IMG/VR virus record: IMGVR_UViG_3300008450_000199
Span: 1 to 34,398 of that record
From: a virus
Strand: one strand, 5' to 3'
Length of the DNA stretch: 34,398 nucleotides
In this document: positions 1 to 7,033 of the stretch, one piece after another
How positions within the stretch are numbered: position 1 is the first letter of the stretch
Layout of the letters: every line of letters begins with the position of its first letter
The notes under the pieces: generated by a model
What the model saw: the letters and a program-made list of their open reading frames with translations, nothing else
Databases searched by the model: none
Told to the model about the DNA's origin: nothing
Position numbers and translations under genes: made by a program

Positions 1-114
1 CGAGGTCGAGCGATTGACCGCCGAGCGGGACGCGGCGCTGGCTGAGGTTGAGCGGCTGATCGCCGAGCGCGACACTGCACAGGCCAATGTCAAATGGCTG
101 ATCGACAGGGGCAA
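1..114. repeat. Left copy of 114-bp terminal direct repeat
   Basis: Bases 1-114 are identical to 34285-34398. A reading frame entering the right copy continues without interruption into the left copy, so the repeat joins the ends of one molecule. It is either an assembly overlap of a circular or circularly permuted genome, or a true short terminal redundancy. The large terminase alone does not settle which. Confidence 0.95.
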
Positions 115-274
115 CGGTAAAGCATCGCTTCACCGTTCGCGCGCAACCGACGAGGACATCTGGCGCGAGGCGTTCATGGCGTTGTGCGGGCAGTCCCTGA
201 AAGAGGGATACATGATACGCGCTGAGAGCGCCGACGCGGCGCTGGCCGTGTATCGCAAGCGGTGGCCGCGATGA
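1..274 (+). CDS. C-terminal part of coiled-coil protein that spans the genome join
   Basis: This is the 3' part of the gene that begins at 34199. Codons are in phase from base 2 onward and end with TGA at 272-274, giving a joined product of 119 aa. The part seen here starts with two copies of a 14-residue unit beginning EVERL.AERD, a charged coiled-coil pattern. The rest is a short alpha-helical tail ending in YRKRWPR. The stop overlaps the ATG of the next gene at 271, so the two are translationally coupled. No function is recognised; the coiled coil suggests oligomerisation. The family is unknown, but the gene is well supported by frame continuity and coupling. Confidence 0.8.
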   Translation, partial: EVERLTAERDAALAEVERLIAERDTAQANVKWLIDRGNGKASLHRSRATDEDIWREAFMALCGQSLKEGYMIRAESADAALAVYRKRWPR

Positions 275-516
275 CCCGCGACAACATCCGATTCCAGCTG
301 GAGCATTTCATCGAGTGGCCGACCGATGACCGCTCCACCATCTCGACGACGAGCGCGGTGCTGTTCGCCGAGGCGATGGCGCGAGATGTCGCGAAGACCG
401 AGCGGGCGCGGTGCATTCGGACGATCCAGCGGATGCCGGTGCCGATTGATCAGGTTGAGGGGGCGCGGCGGGCCATTGCCGCGATTGAGGCACTGAAGAC
501 AGAGACCACGTCATGA
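271..516 (+). CDS. Small hypothetical early protein, 81 aa
   Basis: The ATG at 271 overlaps the previous stop (ATGA), and the gene's own stop overlaps the ATG of the nuclease gene at 513. It is thus the middle member of a tightly coupled operon. The product is mainly alpha-helical, with an ERARCIRTIQRM segment and a helical C-terminus. No domain, signal peptide or membrane segment is visible. I do not recognise the family. Position suggests an early accessory protein, expressed with the small genes at the right end of the window. Confidence 0.75.
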   Translation: MTRDNIRFQLEHFIEWPTDDRSTISTTSAVLFAEAMARDVAKTERARCIRTIQRMPVPIDQVEGARRAIAAIEALKTETTS

Positions 517-1010
517 CCGACCCACGCTACCACTACCGCTGCCGCCTGCTCGACGTCATCGACGGCGACACGGTCGAGCTCGAGGTCGAGCTGGGCTTTC
601 ACGCCCGCCTGACCGTGCGCGTGCGGCTCGAGGGCATCGACACGCCCGAGCTGAAGGGCAAGACGCATGAGGAACGGCGCAGGGCGCAGGACGCCCAGGC
701 GCTGGTCGCGCAGTGGTGCGAGGCGCGGGCCGACCGCATCATCCTGCGGACCGTGCGCGACGGCCGCGACAAGTTCGGGCGGCTGCTGGCGACCCTGATC
801 GACCAGGACAGCGGCCAGACGGTGCAGCAGGCGCTGATCGATACCGGCCTGGCGCGGCCCTACGACGGGCAGACCAAGCGCCAGCCGTGGATGGGGGCCC
901 GTGCTACACTGGCCGCCGGAGACCCCCATGCCCAAGGAAAACTTCGGGAAAATCGAGGCGGCGCTGAAGAAGGAAGCGACCAAGAAAGGCCTGACAGGAG
1001 CGCGACGTGA
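513..1010 (+). CDS. Thermonuclease (SNase)-family nuclease, 165 aa
   Basis: The N-terminal 115 residues carry the staphylococcal-nuclease OB-fold pattern: DVIDGDT near residue 14, the arginine and glutamate of RLEGIDTPEL near residues 41-50, and the second active-site arginine in RDKFGRLLA near residues 87-95. Proteins of this family hydrolyse DNA or RNA with calcium. All three expected active-site residues seem present. The C-terminal 30-35 residues are low-complexity and overlap the start of the 47-aa gene at 928 in another frame, so the functional domain probably ends near residue 135. No signal peptide is seen, so it should act in the cytoplasm, perhaps in host DNA breakdown or recombination. 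The start overlaps the stop of the upstream gene. Confidence 0.88.
   Translation: MTDPRYHYRCRLLDVIDGDTVELEVELGFHARLTVRVRLEGIDTPELKGKTHEERRRAQDAQALVAQWCEARADRIILRTVRDGRDKFGRLLATLIDQDSGQTVQQALIDTGLARPYDGQTKRQPWMGARATLAAGDPHAQGKLRENRGGAEEGSDQERPDRSAT
902..910 (+). promoter_or_regulatory. Possible extended -10 promoter element (TG-C-TACACT)
   Basis: TGCTACACT lies 17 nt before the ATG of the 47-aa gene at 928. The same TACACT core recurs at 22931-22936 and 25812-25817, each also before a small gene. No good -35 box is visible, as can occur with extended -10 promoters. It lies inside the nuclease gene. Confidence 0.35.
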
Positions 1011-1071
1011 TGCCTACATCTACGGCACCCTCCGCAAGCAGGGCTGGACGCCGACGCCCGACAAGAAGTGA
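928..1071 (+). CDS. Small basic phage protein, 47 aa, nested between two nuclease genes
   Basis: ATG at 928 to TGA at 1069-1071. The protein begins MPKENFGKIEAALKKEA, contains a basic helix, and ends RKQGWTPTPDKK. Short lysine-rich proteins starting MPK with a C-terminal GW/GP segment are common in tailed phages, but I cannot give a function. A GGAGA sequence upstream could serve as ribosome binding site. The frame overlaps the end of the thermonuclease gene and the start of the next nuclease gene in different phases. Helical amphipathicity and a clean start and stop argue that it is real. Confidence 0.6.
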   Translation: MPKENFGKIEAALKKEATKKGLTGARRDAYIYGTLRKQGWTPTPDKK

Positions 1072-1417
1072 CGGCCTGACCGGCCCGCAGGCGGCCCTGC
1101 TGGCGCAGCTGCGCGAGGCTCGGCCTGACTTGCTGGTGCTACCAGAGCAGCGGTTCCACGCGACGCGGCGGTGGCGCATCGACCTGCTGGTCGGCGATGC
1201 CAGCGGCTGGCCCGGTGTGGCCGTCGAGATTCAGGGCGGCATCTGGACAGGCGGCAAGCATGGGCGCGGCAGCGGCTTGGTGAAAGACTTCGAAAAGCAG
1301 TCGGCCATCGCCGCCGCAGGCTATCGCTTCGTGCCCGTGACGCCGCAGGACGTCAAGACCGGCGTGGCGCGAGCTCGCATCCTCGCGTGTTTCTCACGGG
1401 CCCATCTCCATGCCTGA
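1010..1417 (+). CDS. PD-(D/E)XK-like nuclease, 135 aa
   Basis: I chose the ATG at 1010 because AGGAG lies at 996-1000. It overlaps the previous nuclease stop. The core reads RRWRIDLLV, then VAVEIQGG near residues 69-76, then a conserved-looking tail with GGKHGRGSG, KDFEKQ and GYRFVPVTPQDV. A D followed by ExQ on adjacent strands and a later lysine is typical of small PD-(D/E)XK nucleases found in many phages, related in shape to Vsr and DUF559 proteins. Likely roles are recombination-intermediate or structure-specific cleavage, possibly linked with packaging since terminase follows. The first 25 residues are rich in S, T, R and P and may be disordered. The exact substrate cannot be told from sequence. 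Confidence 0.72.
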   Translation: MPTSTAPSASRAGRRRPTRSDGLTGPQAALLAQLREARPDLLVLPEQRFHATRRWRIDLLVGDASGWPGVAVEIQGGIWTGGKHGRGSGLVKDFEKQSAIAAAGYRFVPVTPQDVKTGVARARILACFSRAHLHA

Positions 1418-1619
1418 CCGCCGCACCGAGGGCCGAGCCATCACGGCATGGGTCAGCCACGCCCAACACGACAAGGCCGTGCGCATCGCAGCGTCCTACG
1501 GCCTGAGCCTGTCGGCGCTCTGCGCCATGGCCCTGCTCGACCTCATCGAGGACGAAGACGTGACCAGCGAGACCGAAACCCGCGAGCTGTTGCTGGCCGA
1601 GTGCAAGACGAAACACTGA
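1410..1619 (+). CDS. Small helical, ribbon-helix-helix-like protein, 69 aa
   Basis: The ATG at 1410 overlaps the end of the preceding nuclease by 8 nt. After a basic N-terminus (RRTEGRAITAWVS) come a helix (AQHDKAVRIAASYG) and a second helix (SLSALCAMALLDLIEDED). This strand-helix-helix order recalls ribbon-helix-helix DNA-binding proteins, but the match is by eye only. It is the last gene before the AT-rich gap that precedes the terminase genes, so a role in controlling late transcription is conceivable. No membrane segment or metal site is visible. Confidence 0.65.
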   Translation: MPDRRTEGRAITAWVSHAQHDKAVRIAASYGLSLSALCAMALLDLIEDEDVTSETETRELLLAECKTKH

Positions 1620-1672
1620 GTGTGTCAAACAAACCACACTATCAATAAAACCCCTTTTCTACTGTAGAGTAG
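1619..1672. promoter_or_regulatory. AT-rich intergenic region with two inverted repeats before terminase
   Basis: This 58-nt gap is strikingly AT-rich for the genome. AGTGTG (1619-1624) and CACACT (1635-1640) form a perfect 6-bp stem with a 10-nt loop. CTACT (1659-1663) and AGTAG (1668-1672) form a second dyad directly before the terminase start. A -10-like TAGAGT lies at 1665-1670 with no convincing -35. Candidate late promoter or operator, or a weak terminator for the early operon. Confidence 0.45.
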
Positions 1673-1677
1673 TTTCC

Positions 1678-1974
1678 ATGGCACGAGGACGACCGAAAGG
1701 CGCACCGAAGACCGGTGGCCGGAAGAAGGGCACCCCGAACAAGGCCACGCGCGAAATCCGCGCAGCCTCGCAGGCGCTGCTCGAAGACCCGGCCTACATC
1801 GCCGCGCTGCAGACCCGCCTGCGCGAGGGCACCGCCGGCGCCGTCGAGCCCCTGCTGTATCACTACGCCTACGGCAAGCCCAAGGAAACCATCGAGCACA
1901 ACGTCCCGATGGCCCCGGTCATCATCGACCTGCTCCAGCCTGGCGAGGGCCTGAAGCCGCGCGATGACGACTGA
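1678..1974 (+). CDS. Terminase small subunit-like DNA-binding protein, 98 aa
   Basis: The protein opens with a very basic tail (MARGRPKGAPKTGGRKKGTPNKAT) resembling DUF5681-type GRPKG...NKAT proteins. A helical core follows (REIRAASQALLEDPAYIAAL, then EPLLYHYAYGKPKE). It sits immediately before the large terminase and overlaps it by 11 nt, the usual place of the small subunit, which recognises the phage DNA at the packaging start. The basic N-terminus fits DNA binding. Function is inferred mainly from position and basic character. A minority alternative is another DNA-binding head-operon protein. Confidence 0.68.
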   Translation: MARGRPKGAPKTGGRKKGTPNKATREIRAASQALLEDPAYIAALQTRLREGTAGAVEPLLYHYAYGKPKETIEHNVPMAPVIIDLLQPGEGLKPRDDD

Positions 1975-3238
1975 GCCGTGGCGCTTCGCGCTACACGCCA
2001 AGCAAGCCGAAGTTTTCCGCAGTCGGAAGCGCTTCCGCGTGGTCTGCGCGGGTCGCCGTATCGGCAAGACCTATCTGGCGCGCGTCGAGCTCAACACCCG
2101 CGCCCTGCGCGGCGGGAAAGGCCGTTACTGGTATGTCGCGCCGACTCTGAAAGCGGCCAAGGACATCATGTGGGACGACCTCAAGGAGTCGCTGCACCCG
2201 TCATGGGTGGAGAAATGCAACGAGTCCGAGCTGTCCATTCGCCTGCGCAACGGAGCCGAGCTGCGCCTGCACGGGGCCGACAACCCCGACGACCTGGTGG
2301 GACGCGGCCTGCGGTTTGCCGTGCTCGATGAGTTCGCCGACATGAAACCCGACGCATGGGAACGCGCCATTCGTCCCGCGCTGGCCGACTATCGCGCCCC
2401 GGCGCTGTTTATCGGCACCCCGAAATCGTTCAACCACTTCCACGCCCTGTTCGAGCGCGGCCAGTCCACCGACGACCGCTGGCGCTCGTGGGCCTCGTGG
2501 CAGTTCAAGAGCATCGACAACCCGACGCTGGACCCGCAGGAAATCGAGGAAGCGCGGCAGACGACCGACCCGCGCACCTTTCGTCAGGAGTGGGAGGCGA
2601 GCTTCGAGGCCGTCGCGGGACGGGCCTACTACGCCTTCGACCGTCAGCAGCACCGCCGCGCCGTTCACCTGCAGCCAGGCCCGTGGGTCGGGTTGGCGTT
2701 TGACTTCAACGTGCAGCCATCGACGGGCGTCATCTTCCAGCGCATCGGCGATGAGTGCCACGTCTGGCGCGAAATCTGGATTGCCCATGCCGGGGGCGAG
2801 GCGACCCGTGCGGCAGCCCTGCGCGCCAAGGAGCTGCTGCAGTCGGCGGGATGGACGGGCCAGCTGCGCATCTACGGCGACGCCAGCGGCCAAGCCGCCA
2901 AGACCACCGGCCCTGCGGACCATGCCGTGTTACGGGAGGTCTTCCCGCACGCGCAGTGGTATATTCCGAAAGCCAACCCGCACGTCCGCGACCGGGTGGC
3001 GGCGGTGAATGCCCGGTGCCAGACGATGGACGGCAAGTCGCACCTGGTGGTGGACCCGGCGTGTGAGCATCTGATTGCCGACCTCGAGCAGGTCGTGTTT
3101 GCCGACAACGGCGACCTTGACAAGAAGCGCAACCCGCTGCTGACGCACATCTCGGACGCCTTCGGCTATGCCGTCGCGCAGGAATGGCCGCTCGTGCAGC
3201 GGGGCGGGGTGGGCATGGCGACCGTGGGCTGGCTGTAG
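1964..3238 (+). CDS. terL: Terminase large subunit (packaging ATPase-nuclease), 424 aa
   Basis: The ATPase domain shows Walker A CAGRRIGKT near residues 29-37, Walker B with catalytic glutamate FAVLDEFADM near 118-127, and the coupling motif IGTP near 150. The RNase H-like nuclease domain shows acidic motifs in GLAFDFN near residue 244, RIYGDASGQ near 305 and LTHISDAFGYAV near 400. The enzyme drives ATP-dependent translocation of DNA through the portal and cuts concatemers. Length is normal for the family. It overlaps the small subunit by 11 nt. The sequence does not show directly whether packaging is headful or site-specific. Confidence 0.95.
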   Translation: MTTEPWRFALHAKQAEVFRSRKRFRVVCAGRRIGKTYLARVELNTRALRGGKGRYWYVAPTLKAAKDIMWDDLKESLHPSWVEKCNESELSIRLRNGAELRLHGADNPDDLVGRGLRFAVLDEFADMKPDAWERAIRPALADYRAPALFIGTPKSFNHFHALFERGQSTDDRWRSWASWQFKSIDNPTLDPQEIEEARQTTDPRTFRQEWEASFEAVAGRAYYAFDRQQHRRAVHLQPGPWVGLAFDFNVQPSTGVIFQRIGDECHVWREIWIAHAGGEATRAAALRAKELLQSAGWTGQLRIYGDASGQAAKTTGPADHAVLREVFPHAQWYIPKANPHVRDRVAAVNARCQTMDGKSHLVVDPACEHLIADLEQVVFADNGDLDKKRNPLLTHISDAFGYAVAQEWPLVQRGGVGMATVGWL

Positions 3239-3247
3239 GAGGGCGAC

Positions 3248-3457
3248 ATGGAACGGCTGTGTGTGGCGCTGGCGTGGTTCGTGTTGCTGTGGGCGCTGGT
3301 GGTGACGGTGCCGGTGCCGGGGTGGGCGGCCTACCTACTCGGGCTGCTGGCCGGGGCGATTGCGGTCTGGCAGTTCGGCCTGTGGGCCTACGAGCAGACC
3401 AAGGCCGACAAGGTGCGAGGGTTTCCACGGAGGACAGACGATGGCAAAGAAGCGTGA
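3248..3457 (+). CDS. Small membrane protein, 69 aa
   Basis: ATG at 3248 follows a good GGAGGG ribosome binding site 9 nt after terL. Residues 4-24 and 28-48 form two hydrophobic segments (for example LAWFVLLWALVV and YLLGLLAGAIAVWQFG), followed by a charged tail. This predicts a two-helix hairpin in the inner membrane. No family is recognised. Small membrane proteins inside packaging operons sometimes serve as accessory holins or superinfection-exclusion factors, but nothing here proves either. It overlaps the start of the next gene by 17 nt. Confidence 0.75.
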   Translation: MERLCVALAWFVLLWALVVTVPVPGWAAYLLGLLAGAIAVWQFGLWAYEQTKADKVRGFPRRTDDGKEA

Positions 3458-3728
3458 CCCGAGACTGGAGGCGGCGGGCGTCGAGGGCTACAACCAGCCG
3501 AAGCGCACCCCGAATCACCCGACGAAATCGCACGTCGTGGTGGCGAAGCAGGGCGACGAAGTGAAGACGATCCGGTTCGGCCAGCAGGGCGTCAAGGGCT
3601 CGCCGCATCGGGAGGGCGAGTCGGAGGCCAATCGTGAGCGTCGGATAGCCTTCCGGGCCCGCCACGCCGACAACATCGCCAAGGGGCCGATGTCGGCGGC
3701 CTACTGGTCCAACAAGGTGAAGTGGTGA
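3441..3728 (+). CDS. Conserved phage protein of unknown function, 95 aa, basic
   Basis: ATG at 3441 is preceded by GGAGGACAG. The protein is basic, with segments RTPNHPTKSHVVVAK, IRFGQQGVKGSP and ARHADNIAKGPMSAAYWSNK. From memory, these closely resemble a widespread small protein of tailed phages that ends in SAAYW..KVKW and has no assigned function. The family occurs in many podo- and siphoviruses, often among head genes, as here between terminase and portal. No membrane segment or catalytic motif is visible. Confidence 0.82.
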   Translation: MAKKRDPRLEAAGVEGYNQPKRTPNHPTKSHVVVAKQGDEVKTIRFGQQGVKGSPHREGESEANRERRIAFRARHADNIAKGPMSAAYWSNKVKW

Positions 3729-3740
3729 CAGGGGGATGAC

Positions 3741-3962
3741 ATGACCGCAGTGGAGCGCATGCGGGGGGAACTGCGTCGGCATCTGCGGCTGGTGCTGGCC
3801 GCGAACCGGTGGAGCCTGCAGGAGGCCGCGAAGCGGTCGGGCGTCGGGGAGAGCACGCTGCAACGCATCGCCAACGGCGAGAACACGAGCGTGGATACCT
3901 TCGTCCGGTTCGCCGACGGCCTCGGCTACGAGGTGCACATCACCCTGCTTCGGAAGCCGTAG
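3741..3962 (+). CDS. XRE-type helix-turn-helix regulator, 73 aa
   Basis: ATG at 3741 follows an AGGGGG site. Residues 22-60 form a Cro/C1-type helix-turn-helix: WSLQEAAKRSGVGESTLQRI is the HTH and NGENTSVDTFVRFADGLGY completes the five-helix bundle. The last residues (EVHITLLRKP) make a strand as in antitoxin-like XRE proteins. It stands alone inside the head operon. Twenty-four bases after its stop lies TTGACACCATGTAAGC (3985-4000), a near copy of a sequence in the early promoter at 26132. It may therefore be the regulator that binds this motif; this link is inference. No toxin gene is adjacent. Confidence 0.85.
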   Translation: MTAVERMRGELRRHLRLVLAANRWSLQEAAKRSGVGESTLQRIANGENTSVDTFVRFADGLGYEVHITLLRKP

Positions 3963-3978
3963 CCCCAGATGTGGGGCT
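3961..3978 (+). terminator. Short hairpin at the end of the HTH gene
   Basis: AGCCCCA (3961-3967) and TGGGGCT (3972-3978) make a perfect 7-bp GC-rich stem with a 4-nt GATG loop, overlapping the stop codon. No T-run follows, only ATTCGATTG, so it could be a weak terminator, an RNA-end stabiliser or a pause site between the regulator and portal genes. Confidence 0.45.
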
Positions 3979-3984
3979 ATTCGA

Positions 3985-4000
3985 TTGACACCATGTAAGC
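3985..4000 (+). promoter_or_regulatory. Operator-like site, copy A of GACACC(A/G)TG motif
   Basis: TTGACACCATGTAAGC matches the site at 26132-26147 in 13 of 14 positions from GACACC to AAGC, and the site at 31703 over TTGACACC-TG. TTGACA could be a -35 box, but the sequence 17 nt downstream (CAAACT) is a poor -10, so a protein-binding role fits better than a strong promoter. The core ACA-N3-TGT is a short dyad. Confidence 0.5.
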
Positions 4001-4019
4001 GAACACGCAAACTTCGAGC

Positions 4020-5645
4020 GTGGCTATTCCTGCGTCTACGCCTACCGGCACGCCGTCGAGTGTGCTGGGAGTTACGCACCCGCTCTATCTGCGCTACCGG
4101 GACATCTGGACCAAGCTGCTGGATGTGTTCGAGGGCGGCGGGGGCTTCATCGACGACAGCAGGCCTTATCTCATCGCGCACCCCCGCGAGTGGCTGGATC
4201 ACAGCATCCCCATCTACGACGGCAATGGGAACGTGCTGCGCTACGAGGTCAATCCGAGCCCCAAACAGGCGTCGCCCAAGCTGACCGAGCGCCGGAAGCT
4301 GGCGCGTTACGAGAACATCGCCGCCACGCTGATTGAGCAGCTGCAGGGCCTGCTGTTCCGCATGAAGCCCGAGCGGACCTCCGGCGCCGGCCAGCTCGAC
4401 ATGAGCAGCCCGCTGATGCAGTTCTGGCGCGACGCCGACGGGCTCGGCAACACGTGGGACGACCTGCTGCAGGAAGCGTGGGGGCCGTGCGCGGCGTTCG
4501 GGCACCTGTGGGGCTACGTGGATGTGCTGCCGGACGACCCGCGCCGCGCGGTCGTGCGCTGGTATACGCCCATCGACGTGCCCGACTGGCTGGTCGATGA
4601 GCAGGGCGCACTGCGGTCGGTCAAGTTCCTCGAGGCGGTGCCGCGCGAGAGCTACCAGAAGACCCTGACGGCCAGCAGCATCGAGATTCGCGTCCGCGAG
4701 GTCAATGCCGAGGGCTGGATTCTGCGCACCCGCAACGGCAAGGTCATCAGCCAGGGCACGCACGACTTCGGCGTGGTCCCGGCGTTTGTCCTGTATGCCA
4801 AGCGCCGCGCCCTGACGCCGTTTATCGGGCGCTCGGTGCTCGGCGACCCGCAGCTCTACATCGACCTCTACAATTGCATCAGCGAGGTGCGCGAGCTGCT
4901 GCGCAAGCAGACGTTTACGATTCTCAACGTGCCCATCGGCGATGCCCCGGGCGGGGTGCAGCGGGAACAGCAGCTCATCGGCCAGCAGAGCGGCACGGGC
5001 AACGTGCTGTTCACGACGAACAGCGCGCAGATGCTGTCACCGGACAACGCAAACGTGACCTCGTATCACGAGCACATGGACCGGCTGACCCGCATCATCT
5101 ATCGGCTGGCGGTGCTGCCGTGGGAGGGCGATGGACGCGCCGCCGAGTCTGCCGAGTCGCGCAAGGTGAAGCGGCAGGACCTCGACGCGGTGCTGGCGTC
5201 CTACGCCGACGAACTGCAGCGCGTGGACCACTTCGTGACTGACCTGGTGTATCGGGCCTACTACGGACAGGACGCCGCCGAGCGGTGGCGCGACCGCGAC
5301 CAGCTCACCATCCGCTGGCCTGACACGTTCGACGCGCCAGACCTGACCGAAGTGACCAAGCAGTTCGCTGAGGCGCTGGCGCTGGAGCTTGGGCCGACGG
5401 CCAGCGGGGAAATCCGCAAGCGGGCCGCGCGGCTCGTGCTGCCAGACACCGACGAGGCGGTCATGGACGCCATCGACGCCGACATCTCCGCCAGCCCGAC
5501 GCAGACGCTGCAGGACCGGCGAGTAGCGTCCATCGAGGCGCTGACGCAGCGGCTCGCGCAGAACGTCGCCGCCGAAGAGGCCGACGACGAGGACGACACC
5601 GACGACGACATGACCGACGAGGACAATGGCAACGACGCCCAGTGA
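4020..5645 (+). CDS. Portal protein, 541 aa
   Basis: The start is GTG at 4020. Length, position after terminase and before a MuF-like protein, and an acidic C-terminal tail (EEADDEDDTDDD) all fit a portal, the dodecameric ring through which DNA enters the head. Recognisable segments include THPLYLRYRDIWTKLLDVFEG, FAEALALELGPTASGEIRKR-type helices and the middle domain around RLTRIIYRLAVLPWEGDG. Style resembles DUF4055-like or SPP1-like portals of metagenomic siphoviruses, though I cannot name the exact family. It overlaps the next gene by 20 nt. The ribosome binding site is weak, so ATG-less initiation and coupling are somewhat uncertain. Confidence 0.85.
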   Translation: MAIPASTPTGTPSSVLGVTHPLYLRYRDIWTKLLDVFEGGGGFIDDSRPYLIAHPREWLDHSIPIYDGNGNVLRYEVNPSPKQASPKLTERRKLARYENIAATLIEQLQGLLFRMKPERTSGAGQLDMSSPLMQFWRDADGLGNTWDDLLQEAWGPCAAFGHLWGYVDVLPDDPRRAVVRWYTPIDVPDWLVDEQGALRSVKFLEAVPRESYQKTLTASSIEIRVREVNAEGWILRTRNGKVISQGTHDFGVVPAFVLYAKRRALTPFIGRSVLGDPQLYIDLYNCISEVRELLRKQTFTILNVPIGDAPGGVQREQQLIGQQSGTGNVLFTTNSAQMLSPDNANVTSYHEHMDRLTRIIYRLAVLPWEGDGRAAESAESRKVKRQDLDAVLASYADELQRVDHFVTDLVYRAYYGQDAAERWRDRDQLTIRWPDTFDAPDLTEVTKQFAEALALELGPTASGEIRKRAARLVLPDTDEAVMDAIDADISASPTQTLQDRRVASIEALTQRLAQNVAAEEADDEDDTDDDMTDEDNGNDAQ

Positions 5646-6507
5646 GGCCGGAGCCGCCATCGCACAGACTGCCGAGCGGCGAGGCGCACGGTTCGCCGCC
5701 GAGCTGGCGCGCGTGCTGCGCGTGGCCGAGCGGCGGCTGCGTCCGGTGCTGGAAGAGGCGCTGGCCGGGGACCGCACGGCGACCGTCCGGGCGGCCCGCG
5801 GCGTGGCGCTCCGCGCGCAGATTCGAGAGGCCCTGACGACGGCAGGCTTCGACGACCTCGTGCGCGAGGCCAGCATCGAGGCGGTCGAGGCTATGAGCGC
5901 GCAGGTCATGGAATCGCGGCTCGCGCAGGGGGTTGCGAAGCTGGTGCGCCCCAATGCGCAGCGGCTGGCCGCACTGGCCGCGCTCGGCGAGGCCAATCTG
6001 CTCGGCGTGGCCGAGGATGCGGCGACGGCGCTGACCCGCGCGGTCAGCTTCTGGTCGTTTAGCGTGACGCCTGCCGAGACGATGATTGAGACGCTGGCGC
6101 AGGGGCTCGACAAGAGCCTTGCGGAGGCGCAGACGCTGTTCGACACGCAGGTGAGCATCTACGGGCGGCAGGTCGAGGCCATCGGCTCAGAGCGCCTCCC
6201 AGACGATCAGGCGTTCCTCTATACGGGGCCTGTGGACGGCAAGACCCGCGACTGGTGCCTTGAGCGCGTCGGCAAGGTCTACACCCGCGCGGAGATTGAA
6301 GCGATGGACAACGGCCAGCTGCCAAATCCGTTCCTCACCGGCGGTGGCTACAACTGTCGGCACAGCTTCCTCGCGGTATCGTCGCGGGAGCTGCGCGACC
6401 TGGTGGGCACGGGCCAGCGGGCGCCGGGCTTCACAGAGGAACTGGACATGGCCCGAGCGCAGCGGGCGCAGGCACGGCGCGCCGACCGGGCACGGAGGGC
6501 GGCATAA
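5626..6507 (+). CDS. MuF-like minor head protein, 293 aa
   Basis: The N-terminal 190 residues are alanine- and arginine-rich helices. The C-terminal third carries the Mu gpF-type signature: GPVDGKTRDWCLERVGKVYT near residue 205, then NPFLTGGGYNCRHSF near residues 236-250, with the paired Cys and His residues typical of the family. Such proteins join the portal vertex or are injected with DNA. The context of portal before and scaffold and capsid after agrees. The ATG at 5626 overlaps the portal gene by 20 nt. The basic C-terminal tail (RAQARRADRARRAA) may bind DNA. Confidence 0.88.
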   Translation: MATTPSEAGAAIAQTAERRGARFAAELARVLRVAERRLRPVLEEALAGDRTATVRAARGVALRAQIREALTTAGFDDLVREASIEAVEAMSAQVMESRLAQGVAKLVRPNAQRLAALAALGEANLLGVAEDAATALTRAVSFWSFSVTPAETMIETLAQGLDKSLAEAQTLFDTQVSIYGRQVEAIGSERLPDDQAFLYTGPVDGKTRDWCLERVGKVYTRAEIEAMDNGQLPNPFLTGGGYNCRHSFLAVSSRELRDLVGTGQRAPGFTEELDMARAQRAQARRADRARRAA

Positions 6508-6794
6508 TGGGCGTGCTCGTACGCAATCGCGTGGGCGACTTGGCCAGCAATGTGCGCACGACGACAGCAGACATGAAAGACCTTGGCCTGCTGGCGCGAG
6601 AACGGATTCTTGCGCGCACCGCTCTTGGAAAAGACTTCAAAGGAAACGCATTTCAGCCGCTGAGCCAAAGTTATCTGCAGCAGCGCTCGAAGCAGGGCCT
6701 TCGCCGTGCGCGCACATCACTTGAGCTGTCAGGTGAAATGCTTCGCGGTATTCAGGTAATCGCAGAGGGCCGCACCGTGCGGTTGACTTTTTAA
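6507..6794 (+). CDS. gpG/gp10-like virion morphogenesis protein, N-terminal portion, 95 aa
   Basis: The ATG at 6507 overlaps the previous stop. The sequence (DLGLLARERILARTALGKDF, then RARTSLELSGEMLRGIQVI) matches the usual first half of phage virion-morphogenesis (Mu gpG-like) or HK97 gp10-like neck proteins: helix, S.YL..+ motif, then a strand after L..SG.ml. The reading stops at TAA right after a beta strand (RTVRLTF), and the rest of the fold seems to continue in the next gene, which starts at 6794. The region is less GC-rich than its neighbours. It may be a naturally split gene or carry a loss-of-stop variant in relatives. Confidence 0.65.
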   Translation: MGVLVRNRVGDLASNVRTTTADMKDLGLLARERILARTALGKDFKGNAFQPLSQSYLQQRSKQGLRRARTSLELSGEMLRGIQVIAEGRTVRLTF

Positions 6795-7009
6795 TGGGAC
6801 GGCGCAAGGGCTCAGGTCGTCCATTGACAATGCTGCAGCGGTCACGAGCTATTCCTCCAGCCGAAAAGGCTGCGTTCCACAACGTCACAGGCGCTGGTCG
6901 GTCGCAAGTGAAGCGAGAGTTTTTCTCGTTGTCTGAAGCAGACGCAGATGCCCTGGTGGAGCGTCTTGACGAGCGCCTTGACGAGCGCCTGCGTAAACGG
7001 TCGCAGTAA
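6794..7009 (+). CDS. Possible C-terminal half of the split gpG-like protein, 71 aa
   Basis: ATG at 6794 overlaps the previous TAA (TAATG), so translation is coupled. The segment AFHNVTGAGRSQVKREFFSLS resembles the H..G....RpflGls loop that normally sits in the second half of gpG-like neck proteins, followed by a C-terminal helix with three DERL units. As a separate 71-aa polypeptide it would have to associate with the product of 6507-6794. A basic N-terminus (MGRRKGSGRP) is also present. It could instead be an independent small head protein. Confidence 0.55.
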   Translation: MGRRKGSGRPLTMLQRSRAIPPAEKAAFHNVTGAGRSQVKREFFSLSEADADALVERLDERLDERLRKRSQ

Positions 7010-7033
7010 CCCTACCGTGGAGATGAGAGGACT

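Noticed and set aside
2730-4763. Very long minus-strand frame (677 codons)
   Set aside because: It is antisense to terminase, small genes and portal, crosses several real gene boundaries and gives a low-complexity R/P/A-rich product. Such frames are common opposite GC-rich genes.
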